This document shows positions 52,973 to 62,803 of a DNA stretch of 64,000 bases, piece after piece. The translations under genes were made by a program, and so were the position numbers. The DNA is from Hafnia alvei (GTDB lineage Bacteria > Pseudomonadota > Gammaproteobacteria > Enterobacterales > Enterobacteriaceae), in contig NZ_FMIQ01000055.1 in assembly GCF_900095695.1 (NCBI RefSeq), positions 1 to 64,000 of the forward strand, given 5' to 3'. Numbering within the stretch: position 1 is the stretch's first letter; each line of letters begins with the position of its first letter. The notes beneath the pieces are model-generated. The model did no database searches. It was not told the origin of the DNA and saw only the letters and a list, made by a program, of their open reading frames with translations.

Positions 52973-52990
52973 CGGTGGGTAATGGCGTAA

Positions 52991-54271
52991 TTACACGCCT
53001 AACCGATCGCGGATTGTATAATAGGCGGCACCGATAGCGGTGAATGGAATTTGTAAATTTCGTCCACCAAAGAAAGGAAGATGAGGAAGTTTAGCAAAGG
53101 CATCAAAACGTTCGGCGTCGCCACGCAGCACTTCTGAAATCAGTTTCCCGGCTAGATGAGTACAGGTAACGCCATGCCCGCTATAGCCTTGCATGTAGTA
53201 AATATTATTCTCCAACCGACCAAACTGTGGCATGCGTGATAGGGTCAGCAAGAAATTGCCAGTCCAGCGATAATCAATTTTCACGCCTTTCAATTGTGGG
53301 AAAGTTTTCAGCAATTTTGGCACGATGAGATTATCAATATCGTCTGGGTCACGAGCACCGTAAACTACGCCGCCGCCATACAGCAAACGGTTATCGCCGG
53401 TTACACGGTAGTAGTCTAAAAGATAATTACAATCTTCAACGCAGTAGTCTTTCGGAATTAATGAGGCAGCCACGTCGGCTTGTAGAGGCTCCGTTGTTAC
53501 AATTTGAGTACCACACGGCATGCTGCGGCGCGCTAATTCCGGTTCGACTTTATTTCCCAGATAGGCATTCCCCGCGACGATAACGTATTTCGCCTGCACT
53601 TGACCTTTTTCAGTCACAACCGTGGCAGGTGTGCCATGCTTAATTTTAACAACCGGAGATTGCTCGAAGATCCGCCCACCTTGCATGCGGATCGCTTCAG
53701 CCTCGCCGAGTGCTAAATTGAGAGGATGAATGTGACCACCGCTGTGATCTAATAATCCTCCAACGTAGCGATCGGAGGCGATCTCTTCACGCACGCGGTC
53801 TGAATCTAAAAGTTCAAGCTGAGTATTGCCATAGCGTTCCCAATGGGCTTTTTGTTCGATGAGCGTGTGGTATTGCTTGTTATTGAGCGCAACGAAAATG
53901 CCGCCGGGTTTGTAATCACAGTCGATGGCGTAACGTTTGATGCGCTGGCGAATAATTTCAGCGCCTTCAAACATCATACTGCCCAGCATTTTTGCGGTGT
54001 CCATCCCGTAGCGTTGTTCAATCACGTCAATATCGCGGCTGTAGGAGTTGACCAACTGACCACCGTTACGTCCGCTGGCGCCAAAGCCAATGCGCGCTGA
54101 TTCTAGCAAAACGACGTCATATCCCGCTTCAACTAGGTGCAGTGCGGAAGAAAGGCCGGTATAACCACCGCCGACGATACACACGTCGCATTGAACGGAT
54201 TCGGTCAGCTGTGGGTAAGGCGCGTGTGGATTCGCGCTGGCGGCATAGTAGCTATTTACATGTTCAGTCAT
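52991..54271 (-). CDS. puuB: gamma-glutamylputrescine oxidoreductase
   Basis: 426 residues, as in E. coli PuuB. FAD-dependent oxidation of gamma-glutamylputrescine to the aldehyde. Dinucleotide motif CIVGGGYTGLSSALHLVEAG (about 30-50), ESARIGFGASGRNGGQLV, and the C-terminal YMQGYSGHGVTCTHLAGKL of the DAO family. It follows puuC by 5 nt. Confidence 0.95.
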   Translation of the reverse strand: MTEHVNSYYAASANPHAPYPQLTESVQCDVCIVGGGYTGLSSALHLVEAGYDVVLLESARIGFGASGRNGGQLVNSYSRDIDVIEQRYGMDTAKMLGSMMFEGAEIIRQRIKRYAIDCDYKPGGIFVALNNKQYHTLIEQKAHWERYGNTQLELLDSDRVREEIASDRYVGGLLDHSGGHIHPLNLALGEAEAIRMQGGRIFEQSPVVKIKHGTPATVVTEKGQVQAKYVIVAGNAYLGNKVEPELARRSMPCGTQIVTTEPLQADVAASLIPKDYCVEDCNYLLDYYRVTGDNRLLYGGGVVYGARDPDDIDNLIVPKLLKTFPQLKGVKIDYRWTGNFLLTLSRMPQFGRLENNIYYMQGYSGHGVTCTHLAGKLISEVLRGDAERFDAFAKLPHLPFFGGRNLQIPFTAIGAAYYTIRDRLGV

Positions 54272-54276
54272 GATGT

Positions 54277-55773
54277 TTACTCCAGCGAGATCCAGATAGT
54301 TTTCAATTCGGTGAATTTTTCTAGGGCGTGCAGTGACTTATCGCGCCCGTTACCGCTCTGCTTATAACCACCAAACGGTACGGTCATATCGCCATCGTTG
54401 TAGTTGTTGACGAATACTGAGCCCGCTTTCAGGCGGCGCGACATGCGATGGGCTTTAGAGAGATCGCGGGTCCAGATGGCTGCGCCTAAGCCATAATCAC
54501 TGTCGTTTGCCAGCGTGAGCGCTTGTTGTTCGGTGGTGAAGGTCGTAACGGCGAGTACCGGGCCAAAAATTTCTTCACGTGCAATGCGCATTGAATTGTG
54601 AACGTCGGTAAAAATAGTGGGACCGAGATAGCTGCCATGTTCACCTTGTGGGTGATCGCGGCCATCCAGATACAGGTTCGCACCTTCAGCAAGCCCTGCA
54701 GCGATATATTCATTCACTTTTTCGCAATGATCGGCATCGATAAGCGTGCCCATCACGGTTTCAGGATCGAGTGGGTTACCCGGTCTGAAGGCCTGAGCCT
54801 GTTCGCGCAGAATACTGAGAAACTCGTCTTTGATACTTTCTTCCACCAATAAACGCGTGCCTGCGATACACACTTGGCCTTGATTGTAGAAAATACCCGC
54901 CGCCGCATTAGCCGCTGCTTTTTGCAGATCGGGGCAGTCGGCAAAAATAATGTTGGCGCTTTTGCCGCCGGCTTCGAGCCAAACGCGTTTCATATTGGAG
55001 TCACCGGCGTCTTTCAACAACTGTTTGGCAGTGCGCGTGGATCCGGTAAATGTCAGTACGTCGACGTCCGGGTGGCGAGAGAGAGCTTGTCCTGCGCCTT
55101 GGCCAAAACCTGAAATCACGCTCAATACGCCGTCGGGTAACCCAGCTTCTTTGGCTAAACCAGCGACACGTAGAGCGGTTAACGGTGATTTTTCCGACGG
55201 TTTTAAAATAACGCTGTTACCCGCGGCTAAGGCTGGCCCGAGTTTCCAGCAGGCTAGCAGGAGAGGGAAGTTCCAAGGCACGATGGCGGCCACAACGCCA
55301 ACGGGCTCACGTTCAATTAACGCAAGGGCATCTTGAGCCGTTGGCGCAATTTCGCCATACACTTTGTCAATGGCTTCGGCATACCAACGCAGAGAGCGGA
55401 TAGCTCCGGGAATATCATCACGTAGGCTATGGCGAATAGGCTTGCCGGTATCCAGTGTTTCCAGCAGCGCCAGCTCCTCGTGATGCTGTTCCATTAAATC
55501 AGCCAGCTTCATTAGCGTAGCTTTGCGTTTTGCCGGTGGGGAGCGCGACCAATCCCCCCGCTCAAAGACTTCACGCGCTGCGCTAACGGCCTGATTCACA
55601 TCGTGCTCATATCCCTGAGCGACGCGAACCAGCTCACGCTGACCCGCCGGATCTTCCACGGCAAACTGTGCGCCATCGGCGGCCTGCTGATAACGGCCAT
55701 TAATAAACAGTCGGTTCTCAATCTCTAGGGCGCGAGCCCGTTGCTGCCAGTACTGCAAATCGTGAAAGTCCAT
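54277..55773 (-). CDS. puuC: gamma-glutamyl-gamma-aminobutyraldehyde dehydrogenase
   Basis: 498 residues (E. coli 495). NAD(P)-dependent aldehyde dehydrogenase. Active-site motifs: IVPWNFPLLLACWKLGPAL, FTGSTRTAKQLL, catalytic Glu in WLEAGGKSANI and Cys in YNQGQVCIAGTRL (about 302). Third step of the Puu pathway. Confidence 0.95.
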   Translation of the reverse strand: MDFHDLQYWQQRARALEIENRLFINGRYQQAADGAQFAVEDPAGQRELVRVAQGYEHDVNQAVSAAREVFERGDWSRSPPAKRKATLMKLADLMEQHHEELALLETLDTGKPIRHSLRDDIPGAIRSLRWYAEAIDKVYGEIAPTAQDALALIEREPVGVVAAIVPWNFPLLLACWKLGPALAAGNSVILKPSEKSPLTALRVAGLAKEAGLPDGVLSVISGFGQGAGQALSRHPDVDVLTFTGSTRTAKQLLKDAGDSNMKRVWLEAGGKSANIIFADCPDLQKAAANAAAGIFYNQGQVCIAGTRLLVEESIKDEFLSILREQAQAFRPGNPLDPETVMGTLIDADHCEKVNEYIAAGLAEGANLYLDGRDHPQGEHGSYLGPTIFTDVHNSMRIAREEIFGPVLAVTTFTTEQQALTLANDSDYGLGAAIWTRDLSKAHRMSRRLKAGSVFVNNYNDGDMTVPFGGYKQSGNGRDKSLHALEKFTELKTIWISLE

Positions 55774-55855
55774 GCGTTCCCCTTAATTCCCTTCGACATG
55801 GCATTGCAGGGCAATGCCAACGGCGTTGGGTTTTATCTATATCTCGACATAGGCG

Positions 55856-56413
55856 TCAGAATGTTGTGGGTGTATGGGCGCTGATAATTCGACATATACG
55901 CGCCGACGTATTGCTGAAGCTATGTGGAATGCCGGTGTTAATGGCATAACTTTGTCCGGCTTCAAGGTGATAAATCTGGCCATTGACCGTCAGCATCACT
56001 TCCCCTTCCAGCAGGGTGCCTATCTCTTCACCCTGATGTTTTATGCGCTCACCGGTTGTGGTGCCTGGCTCATAAGTTTCGATCATCATGGCTAGCGTGC
56101 GGTTAGGGTTGCCGTTGTGAATGAGCTTCATGGAAACCCCTTGGCTGCCAATTTCAATCAAGTCCTCGGCGTTAATCACAACCTGTGGTTCATCTGGCTT
56201 TTCCTGTTCGGCAAAAAACTCCGACAGTGACAACCCATAGACCTTGAGCAGTTTTTGCAAGGTGCTAATGGCTGGGCTGACTTTATCTTGTTCGATGGTG
56301 CTAATAGCACTGTGCGTTAATCCAGACAGTTCAGCTGCCCTGCGCTGTGACAATCCCAATTGTTGACGGATATGTGACAGGCGTTTTCCTGGCGCCAAGC
56401 TGACATCGCTCAT
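55856..56413 (-). CDS. puuR: putrescine-utilisation repressor PuuR
   Basis: 185 residues from the ATG at 56413 (MSDVSLAPGKRLSHIRQQ), the E. coli length; an ATG at 56419 adds two residues. N-terminal Cro/C1-type HTH (QRRAAELSGLTHSAISTIEQDKVSPA) and a C-terminal cupin (HQGEEIGTLLEGE..INTGIPHSFSN). Represses the puu promoters; released by putrescine. Confidence 0.96.
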   Translation of the reverse strand: MSDVSLAPGKRLSHIRQQLGLSQRRAAELSGLTHSAISTIEQDKVSPAISTLQKLLKVYGLSLSEFFAEQEKPDEPQVVINAEDLIEIGSQGVSMKLIHNGNPNRTLAMMIETYEPGTTTGERIKHQGEEIGTLLEGEVMLTVNGQIYHLEAGQSYAINTGIPHSFSNTSARICRIISAHTPTTF

Positions 56414-56425
56414 ATGCATATTTCC

Positions 56426-57208
56426 TTATTGATAGTTCTTATCAGGCTGGCTGTTTTTTTCAGCACTGGCGTTCTGACAAGCGGTGATAAAACCTTCAAA
56501 CAACAAGCGGGATAGGGCGTATTCATCGCTATTCCATTCAGGATGCCACTGCACGCCCAAGGCGAATGGGTGATCGTGGACGCTAACCGCTTCCACTAAG
56601 CCATCGGATGCCTTAGCTTCGATGCGTAGACGTGGCCCCAGCGTTTTGGCGCCTTGACCATGCAATGAGTTAACCCAGAACTTGTTGCAACCCGGTACTA
56701 ATTGAGAAAGCAAACCCCCTGCCTGTACCAGTACTTCATGAGAGGGGGCATATTGTTGCTCCAGCGGAAGTTCTGGATCTTCGCGATGCTCCAGTAACTC
56801 CGGCTGTTCATACAGGCGGCGATACAGCGTGCCACCGGTTGCCACCACCATTTCCTGTAACCCTCGGCAGATGGCGAAAAGGGGAATGCGCCTTTCGAGT
56901 GCGAGGCTAATCAGCGCCATACTCAAACTATCACGCCCTGGATCGGCGTCAGGCTCATCGCCGTTTTCACCATATAGGTGCGGCTGCACATTGCTTGGGC
57001 TGCCCGGCAGCATAATGCCGTCCAGATGGGGGAGAAGCGATTCTAATAGCTCAGGTTCAGACAGCGCATGTGGCAGGGCCACCGGAAGTCCACCTGCATT
57101 CAATACGGCATTTAGGTACTTTTCTTGCAAGGTTTGCGTTAGGTGCCCGTGCACCCTGTTCCTACACATGACTACGCCAATCACCGGCCTGTTAAATATA
57201 TTGCCCAT
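56426..57208 (-). CDS. puuD: gamma-glutamyl-GABA hydrolase
   Basis: 260 residues (E. coli 254). Class I glutamine-amidotransferase fold; nucleophile Cys in FAICRGLQEM (about 114), His and Glu in GVQWHPEW (about 222-226). Releases GABA from gamma-glutamyl-GABA. First gene of the leftward operon, divergent from puuA. Confidence 0.95.
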   Translation of the reverse strand: MGNIFNRPVIGVVMCRNRVHGHLTQTLQEKYLNAVLNAGGLPVALPHALSEPELLESLLPHLDGIMLPGSPSNVQPHLYGENGDEPDADPGRDSLSMALISLALERRIPLFAICRGLQEMVVATGGTLYRRLYEQPELLEHREDPELPLEQQYAPSHEVLVQAGGLLSQLVPGCNKFWVNSLHGQGAKTLGPRLRIEAKASDGLVEAVSVHDHPFALGVQWHPEWNSDEYALSRLLFEGFITACQNASAEKNSQPDKNYQ

Positions 57209-57354
57209 ACCACCCTCTCCGCTTGGTCTAAATTATGAACACATTGCTTCCATACAGCGCCTTTCCGTTCAATATTTTCTCAATCTAGCAGTGGTAAGCG
57301 TAATATTCAAACTAATTGCAACACTTGCGAAACATTTTGTTTGCATCTACATTT

Positions 57355-57385
57355 CAATTATGGACATTATATCGAGCAGTCCAAA
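57355..57385. promoter_or_regulatory. possible PuuR operator between puuD and puuA
   Basis: ATGGACATTATATCGAGC followed by AGTCCA, at about 57358-57382, partly resembles the reported PuuR site of E. coli (ATGGAC..TTGACCAT). Position in the divergent puuD-puuA promoter region fits. Similarity is judged by eye only. Confidence 0.35.
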
Positions 57386-57424
57386 CGGTCAGATCCACGG
57401 TCTTCAAACAATGGCGGGTGAATC

Positions 57425-58831
57425 ATGCAAACCAATATCGTAGAAGTTGAAAACTTTGTTCAGCACAGTGAAGAGAGACGAAGTAGCGCGTTCCAACGCG
57501 AAGTAAAAAATTACTTGGAACGCTATCCCTCCACGCAGCACGTCGATGTACTCCTTACCGACCTTAATGGTTGCTTCCGTGGAAAGCGTATTCCTGTTGC
57601 TGGGCTGAAAAAGCTTGAGAAGGGCTGCTATTTCCCTGCGTCGGTGTTTGCGATGGATATTTTGGGCAACGTGGTTGAAGAGGCTGGGTTAGGGCAAGAG
57701 CTCGGTGAGCCCGATCGAACCTGTATCCCGGTACTGGGATCGTTAACGCCATCGGCGGCTGACCCTGAATTTATCGGTCAGGTTCTACTGACCATGCTGG
57801 ATGAAGATGGTACTCCCTTTGACGTTGAGCCACGTAACGTGCTGAATAATGTCTGGCAGCAGCTACGCCAGCGCGGATTATTCCCCGTGGTAGCGGTAGA
57901 GCTGGAGTTCTATCTCATCGATCGCCAACGCGACGCCGAAGGCTATCTTCAGCCGCCATGCGCGCCCGGTACTCAGGAGCGAAATACCCAAAGTCAGGTG
58001 TATTCAGTTGATAACCTGAATCACTTTGCTGATGTGTTAAGCGATATTGATGAACTGGCGAAGTTACAACAAATCCCAGCCGATGGCGCGGTAGCCGAAG
58101 CGTCTCCGGGGCAGTTCGAAGTTAACCTAAACCATACTGATAACGTTTTACTGGCCTGTGATCACGCGCTCTCGTTAAAGAGACTGGTGCGCATGGTGGC
58201 TGAAAATCACGATATGCACGCCACCTTCATGGCGAAGCCTTATGAAGAGTATGCGGGCAGCGGTATGCATATTCATATCAGTATGCTCGATAGTAAAGGC
58301 CAAAACGTTTTTGCCGACGACGATGGTGAAGACTCTGCATTATTGAAGAAAGCGCTGGCGGGCATGATGGAACTGATGCCTGCGTCGATGGCGCTGTTGG
58401 CGCCAAACGTCAATGCTTTCCGCCGCTTCCAGCCGGGCATGTATGTACCGACTCAGGCTTCTTGGGGCCACAACAACCGTACCGTTGCATTGCGCATTCC
58501 CTGTGGCGATCGCGACAGCCACCGTGTTGCAGGCGCGGATGCTAACCCGTATCTGGTAATGGCAACGGTGCTTGCGGGCATTCTGCACGGTTTAGACAAC
58601 ACGCTTACGCTGGCAGAACCGATCACCGGCAACGGCATTGAGCAGGACGGCCTGCCATTCCCAATCCGCCAAAGTGATGCTCTGTATGAATTTGAAGAAC
58701 AGCAAGCGTTGCGCTCGCTGCTCGGAGAGCGTTTCAGCCATGTTTACCATGCCTGTAAAACCGATGAGCTTATTCAGTTTGAACGCATGGTGACTGACAC
58801 TGAAATCGACTGGATGTTGAAGAACGCCTAA
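57425..58831 (+). CDS. puuA: gamma-glutamylputrescine synthetase
   Basis: 468 residues (E. coli 472). Glutamine-synthetase fold; ligates glutamate to putrescine with ATP. Beta-grasp region (40-60: LLTDLNGCFRGKRIP), metal residues in VAVELEFYLID, EASPGQFEVNL and GSGMHIHISM, and the ATP site around PTQASWGHNNRTVALRIP. Divergent from puuD. An ERIC element follows directly after its stop. Confidence 0.96.
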   Translation: MQTNIVEVENFVQHSEERRSSAFQREVKNYLERYPSTQHVDVLLTDLNGCFRGKRIPVAGLKKLEKGCYFPASVFAMDILGNVVEEAGLGQELGEPDRTCIPVLGSLTPSAADPEFIGQVLLTMLDEDGTPFDVEPRNVLNNVWQQLRQRGLFPVVAVELEFYLIDRQRDAEGYLQPPCAPGTQERNTQSQVYSVDNLNHFADVLSDIDELAKLQQIPADGAVAEASPGQFEVNLNHTDNVLLACDHALSLKRLVRMVAENHDMHATFMAKPYEEYAGSGMHIHISMLDSKGQNVFADDDGEDSALLKKALAGMMELMPASMALLAPNVNAFRRFQPGMYVPTQASWGHNNRTVALRIPCGDRDSHRVAGADANPYLVMATVLAGILHGLDNTLTLAEPITGNGIEQDGLPFPIRQSDALYEFEEQQALRSLLGERFSHVYHACKTDELIQFERMVTDTEIDWMLKNA

Positions 58832-58955
58832 TACCCTTTATCTTTCAAATTGTAGATGCGTTGGCTGCCTTCAATCCCCCCAGTCACTTACTAGAGTAAG
58901 CTCCTGGGGATTCATTCAGTTGCCGCCTTTCTACAATCTGAAATCTTTTGGGTAT
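58830..58955. repeat. ERIC element, full length
   Basis: About 126 bp with terminal TAATACCC and TTTTGGGTAT, and the core CAGTCACTTACTAGAGTAAG then CTCCTGGGGATTCA, which is the classical ERIC core. It separates puuA from the aminotransferase gene and its first bases overlap the puuA stop. Confidence 0.92.
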
Positions 58956-59064
58956 TGGCCGGAAAAATGTTGTAACTCCATCCTCATTCTTCTTTTGTCA
59001 GGGAAGGAAACGCACAGGGTGGGGGTTCGAAATTTGAAATTCAAATTCAATTACGGAGTACATC

Positions 59065-60387
59065 ATGTCTGAGAATCAAAATCTGTCCGGGAATGCCTCC
59101 AACCAGTCATGGCAGAAACGCCGTGAAGAGGCGGTGGCGGGCGGAGTTTCAACATTACTGCCAGCGTTCATTCATAAAGCACGCAACGCTGAGCTGTGGG
59201 ATATTGAAGGCAATCGTTATATTGATTTTGCAGCAGGGATTGCCGTGCTGAATACCGGTCATAACCACCCTAAAGTGATCGCGGCCGTTCAGGAACAGCT
59301 GACGCGCTTTACGCACCCGTGTTTCCAAGTTACGCCTTATCCAGAATACGTTGAGCTGGCGGAGCGTCTGAATGCGCTGGTGCCGATTAAAGAAGCCACG
59401 CAAACGCTGTTGCTCACCACCGGCGCTGAAGCGGTTGAGAACGCGGTGAAAGTGGCGCGTATCGCCACCGGTCGCAGCGGTGTGATTGCGTTCCGCGGCG
59501 GTTTCCACGGACGTACCTTAATGGGGATGGCGCTGACCGGCAAAGTTGCTCCGTATAAACAAGGGTACGGCCCGTTCCCATCCGGCATTTATCATGCACC
59601 ATATCCTTCTTCTTACCTTGGCATCACGGAACAGCACGCGTTAGATGCGCTTGATTCCATTTTTGCAGCGGACATCGCACCGAGCGAAGTCGCCGCAATT
59701 ATTATTGAACCAGTACAGGGTGAAGGTGGTTTCTATGCCGCTCCGGCTGGTTTCCTGAAATCGTTACGTGAAATTTGCGATCAGCACGGCATTGTTTTAA
59801 TTGCGGATGAAATCCAGAGCGGCTTCTGCCGTACGGGTAAAACCTTTGCTATCGAACATACCGGCGTTGAACCCGATCTGATCACCATGGCGAAAAGCCT
59901 GGCGGGCGGCTTCCCGCTGTCTGCGCTGGTGGGCAAAAAGCGCCTGATGGAAAAAGCGTTGCCCGGCGGTTTAGGCGGCACCTACGCAGGTTCTCCGGTG
60001 GCTATCGCCGCGGCGCTGGCGGTGACGGATTTGATTAAAGAAGAACAGCTGAACCAAAAAGCTAATCAGGTTGGTGAGCAGATTACGACCGATCTACATG
60101 CGTTGGCTGAGCGTTTCGATTGCATCGGTGATATTCGTGTCGTTGGCGCGATGGTAGCGATGGAGTTGGTGGAAAATCGCGATGCCACTAAACCCAATAA
60201 GGCGATAACTTCTGCGTTAGTGAAAGAGGCCGGTAAGCAAGGGCTGATTCTGCTCTCCTGCGGCGTGCGCGGTAATGTCATTCGATTCTTAGCACCGTTA
60301 ACGGCCGAAAAAGAAGTTATAAAAGAAGGTATGGAAAAGTTGGCTTCAGCACTTTCTGTTGTGACAAAAACAGTGCAAAATGCATGA
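59065..60387 (+). CDS. puuE: 4-aminobutyrate aminotransferase
   Basis: 440 residues. PLP-dependent class III aminotransferase converting GABA to succinate semialdehyde. PLP site: TTGAEAVENAVKVAR, FRGGFHGRTLM, IADEIQSGF (Asp) and MAKSLAGGFPLS with the Schiff-base Lys near 280. It is similar to both GabT and PuuE of E. coli; the locus favours puuE, though a 20-residue longer N-terminus is unlike it. Ribosome site ACGGAG precedes the ATG. Upstream is a small A/T inverted repeat (AATTTGAA / TTCAAATT type). Confidence 0.92.
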   Translation: MSENQNLSGNASNQSWQKRREEAVAGGVSTLLPAFIHKARNAELWDIEGNRYIDFAAGIAVLNTGHNHPKVIAAVQEQLTRFTHPCFQVTPYPEYVELAERLNALVPIKEATQTLLLTTGAEAVENAVKVARIATGRSGVIAFRGGFHGRTLMGMALTGKVAPYKQGYGPFPSGIYHAPYPSSYLGITEQHALDALDSIFAADIAPSEVAAIIIEPVQGEGGFYAAPAGFLKSLREICDQHGIVLIADEIQSGFCRTGKTFAIEHTGVEPDLITMAKSLAGGFPLSALVGKKRLMEKALPGGLGGTYAGSPVAIAAALAVTDLIKEEQLNQKANQVGEQITTDLHALAERFDCIGDIRVVGAMVAMELVENRDATKPNKAITSALVKEAGKQGLILLSCGVRGNVIRFLAPLTAEKEVIKEGMEKLASALSVVTKTVQNA

Positions 60388-60391
60388 CATA

Positions 60392-60430
60392 AAGATAACC
60401 GGTAGTTTACTGTCGGTTATCTTTTTTTTA
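60392..60430 (+). terminator. terminator after the aminotransferase gene
   Basis: AAGATAACCG / CGGTTATCTT stem followed by eight T. Confidence 0.9.
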
Positions 60431-60861
60431 TCACTATGGCGTAACGACTTCGAGTCTACGCACGTGAACAAACGATGAGCCTGCCCATGTATTCACGGCG
60501 CAGGCTCCAAATACAGAGCGCGGTCGGAAGATTCGCGCAATAGCCAGAGCAAAAGTAGTTCTCGCGGCTGTTTTCCACTACCGGACCACGGAGCGTTCAG
60601 GCGGTAGCGGTTTACTATGATGACGTATCGGGATACGTCTAGAGGATATAATGATGGTGCATGTTTATGTTTATCCGCCGCGCTTGGGCGAACGCCTGAG
60701 CCGCAGCGAATACGGGCCAGCTCACTGTTTTATTGGCGCTTTGCTAAATGAACAAACCTATATCTGTAGTCGATTATCCCGCCGCCTAATACGACGTTTC
60801 CCCGCGGCCTCTCTGAATGACGTTAATTTGTTACCAGTAGAGGACAAAGGGGGAAACCGTC
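60431..60861. other. puuE-puuP intergenic region
   Basis: 431 bp, GC-richer than most gaps here. Contains a perfect inverted repeat GACGTATC-GG-GATACGTC (60622-60639) directly followed by AGAGGATATAATG, where TATAAT (60647-60652) could be the -10 of puuP. A 73-codon frame (60651-60872) overlaps the puuP start but lacks other support. Confidence 0.5.
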
Positions 60862-62250
60862 ATGGCGATTAGCCCTCCTCCTGTTGCTCAGGCTAGCGCG
60901 CATGAAGCGGGTAAGCCTCAACTACGTAAATCATTAAAGCTTTGGCAGATTGTCATGATGGGCTTGGCCTATCTGACCCCAATGACCGTGTTTGATACCT
61001 TTGGCATTGTGTCGGGTATCAGCAATGGTCATGTGCCGATGTCGTATCTTTTTGCTTTGGCCGGCGTGCTATTTACGGCGATTAGCTATGGCAAGTTGGT
61101 ACGCCAGTTCCCGACGGCGGGTTCGGCCTATACCTATGCACAAAAAGCCATTAACCCGCACGTGGGCTTTTTGGTGGGCTGGTCATCGTTGCTGGACTAT
61201 CTTTTCCTGCCGATGATTAACGTGCTGTTGGCGAAAATCTATCTCACGGCGATGTTCCCAGAGGTTCCCCAGTGGATTTGGGTGGTCGGTTTTGTGGCGA
61301 TCATGACCGCGGCGAACTTGAAAAGCGTGAGTCTGGTAGCCAATTTCAATACCGTTTTTGTTTTGGTGCAGATCTCAATCATTGTGGTGTTTATCTTTTT
61401 GGTTGTGCAAGGCCTGCATAAAGGCGAGGGGGTAGGCAAAGTCTGGAGCCTCCAGCCATTTGTTAGCGAGAATGCGCATTTGCTGCCGATTATCACCGGC
61501 GCTACCATCGTGTGCTTCTCCTTCCTCGGTTTTGATGCGGTAACGACGCTGTCTGAAGAAACCAAGGATGCAGCCAAAACGATCCCGCGGGCGATATTTC
61601 TCACCGCGCTGTACGGGGGCATTATCTTTATCTCGGTATCGTTCTTTATTCAGCTGTTTTTCCCTGATATCTCAAGGTTTAAACAGCCGGATGAAGCGTT
61701 GCCAGAAATTGCACTCTACGTGGGGGGGAAACTGTTCCAGTCGATCTTCCTGTGCACCACGTTTGTGAATACGCTGGCCTCGGGTTTGGCATCACACGCG
61801 AGCGTTTCGCGCTTGCTGTATGTCATGGGACGCGACAACGTGTTCCCTGAAAAAATCTTTGGCTATGTGCATCCTAAATGGCGCACGCCAGCGCTGAATG
61901 TGGTGATGGTGGGGATGGTTGCTCTGTCGGCTATCTCGTTTGATCTGGTGACGGCGACCGCGTTGATAAACTTTGGTGCGCTGGTGGCGTTCACGTTTGT
62001 GAATATCTCAGTGATTAGCCATTTTTATGTTCGTGAAGGGCGCAACAAAACGTGGAAGGAGCGTTTCCACTTCTTGATTTTGCCGATGATTGGCGCACTT
62101 ACGGTTGCCGTACTTTGGTTGAATCTGGAGAAAAGCTCGCTAACCATGGGGCTGATTTGGGCCGCGCTTGGGTTTGGCTATCTGGTGTTCCTCACCCGAC
62201 GTTTCCGCAAACCACCGCCGCAGTTCGAAAGCCAACCGCAGGCGGAATAA
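60862..62250 (+). CDS. puuP: putrescine importer PuuP
   Basis: 462 residues (E. coli 461). APC-family proton symporter with twelve TM segments; [52 protein letters not shown] and [18 protein letters not shown] are typical of PuuP. GGGGGAAAC precedes the ATG. It supplies the substrate for the Puu pathway encoded to its left. A strong terminator follows. Confidence 0.95.
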   Translation: MAISPPPVAQASAHEAGKPQLRKSLKLWQIVMMGLAYLTPMTVFDTFGIVSGISNGHVPMSYLFALAGVLFTAISYGKLVRQFPTAGSAYTYAQKAINPHVGFLVGWSSLLDYLFLPMINVLLAKIYLTAMFPEVPQWIWVVGFVAIMTAANLKSVSLVANFNTVFVLVQISIIVVFIFLVVQGLHKGEGVGKVWSLQPFVSENAHLLPIITGATIVCFSFLGFDAVTTLSEETKDAAKTIPRAIFLTALYGGIIFISVSFFIQLFFPDISRFKQPDEALPEIALYVGGKLFQSIFLCTTFVNTLASGLASHASVSRLLYVMGRDNVFPEKIFGYVHPKWRTPALNVVMVGMVALSAISFDLVTATALINFGALVAFTFVNISVISHFYVREGRNKTWKERFHFLILPMIGALTVAVLWLNLEKSSLTMGLIWAALGFGYLVFLTRRFRKPPPQFESQPQAE

Positions 62251-62267
62251 AGATCTAAACAGTTATG

Positions 62268-62296
62268 TCGGGGAGCGAAAGCTCCCCGAATTTTTT
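62268..62296 (+). terminator. puuP terminator
   Basis: TCGGGGAGC / GCTCCCCGA with a GAAA tetraloop then ATTTTTT. Confidence 0.95.
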
Positions 62297-62413
62297 GCGA
62301 AGCCCTTTCCAATCCTTTGGTTATGCTCTGACATCTCCCCATCGCCATGCTAGTTTTCCCCTCAATAAAAAGGTCATTTAAACAGCAAAAATAATATGGA
62401 GTTTTATACCTAA

Positions 62414-62803
62414 ATGGATATAATTGAACGAATGGCAAGGCTTTACCGCAGACCTATCTTTTGGATCGCTGGGTGTAAAAAAGATCTACAGCAGTTGCCG
62501 GATGAGGTGAAAGATACGATGGGCTATGCATTGTATCTTGCTCAAATTGGGCGCAAGCACCCGCAGGCAAAGCCATTAAAGGGTTTTCATGGCGCAGGGG
62601 TATTAGAGATCGTTGATGATGATGGGTGTGGAACGTATCGCGCTGTTTACTGTGTTCAATTCAAACACGCGGTTTATGTGTTGCATGCGTTTCAAAAGAA
62701 ATCATCTTCTGGGATTTCGACGCCGCAAACCGATATGGAAAAGGTCAAAGAGCGTTTAAAAGCGGCTCAACAACATGCAAAGGAAAATCACTATGAAAAA
62801 TAA
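62414..62803 (+). CDS. higB: RelE/HigB-type toxin (Gp49-like)
   Basis: 129 residues. Phage-derived Gp49-like/HigB family: KDLQQLPDEVKDTMGYALYLAQ, PLKGFHGAGVLEI, YRAVYCVQFKHAVYVLHAFQKKS. Such toxins are ribosome-associated mRNA endonucleases. The gene overlaps the antitoxin gene by 11 nt, toxin first, as in higBA loci. Confidence 0.88.
   Translation: MDIIERMARLYRRPIFWIAGCKKDLQQLPDEVKDTMGYALYLAQIGRKHPQAKPLKGFHGAGVLEIVDDDGCGTYRAVYCVQFKHAVYVLHAFQKKSSSGISTPQTDMEKVKERLKAAQQHAKENHYEK

Noticed and set aside
60651-60872. 73-aa frame before puuP as a gene
   Set aside because: A TATAAT overlaps its start and composition is Arg-rich and gene-unlike; kept only as a question in the findings.
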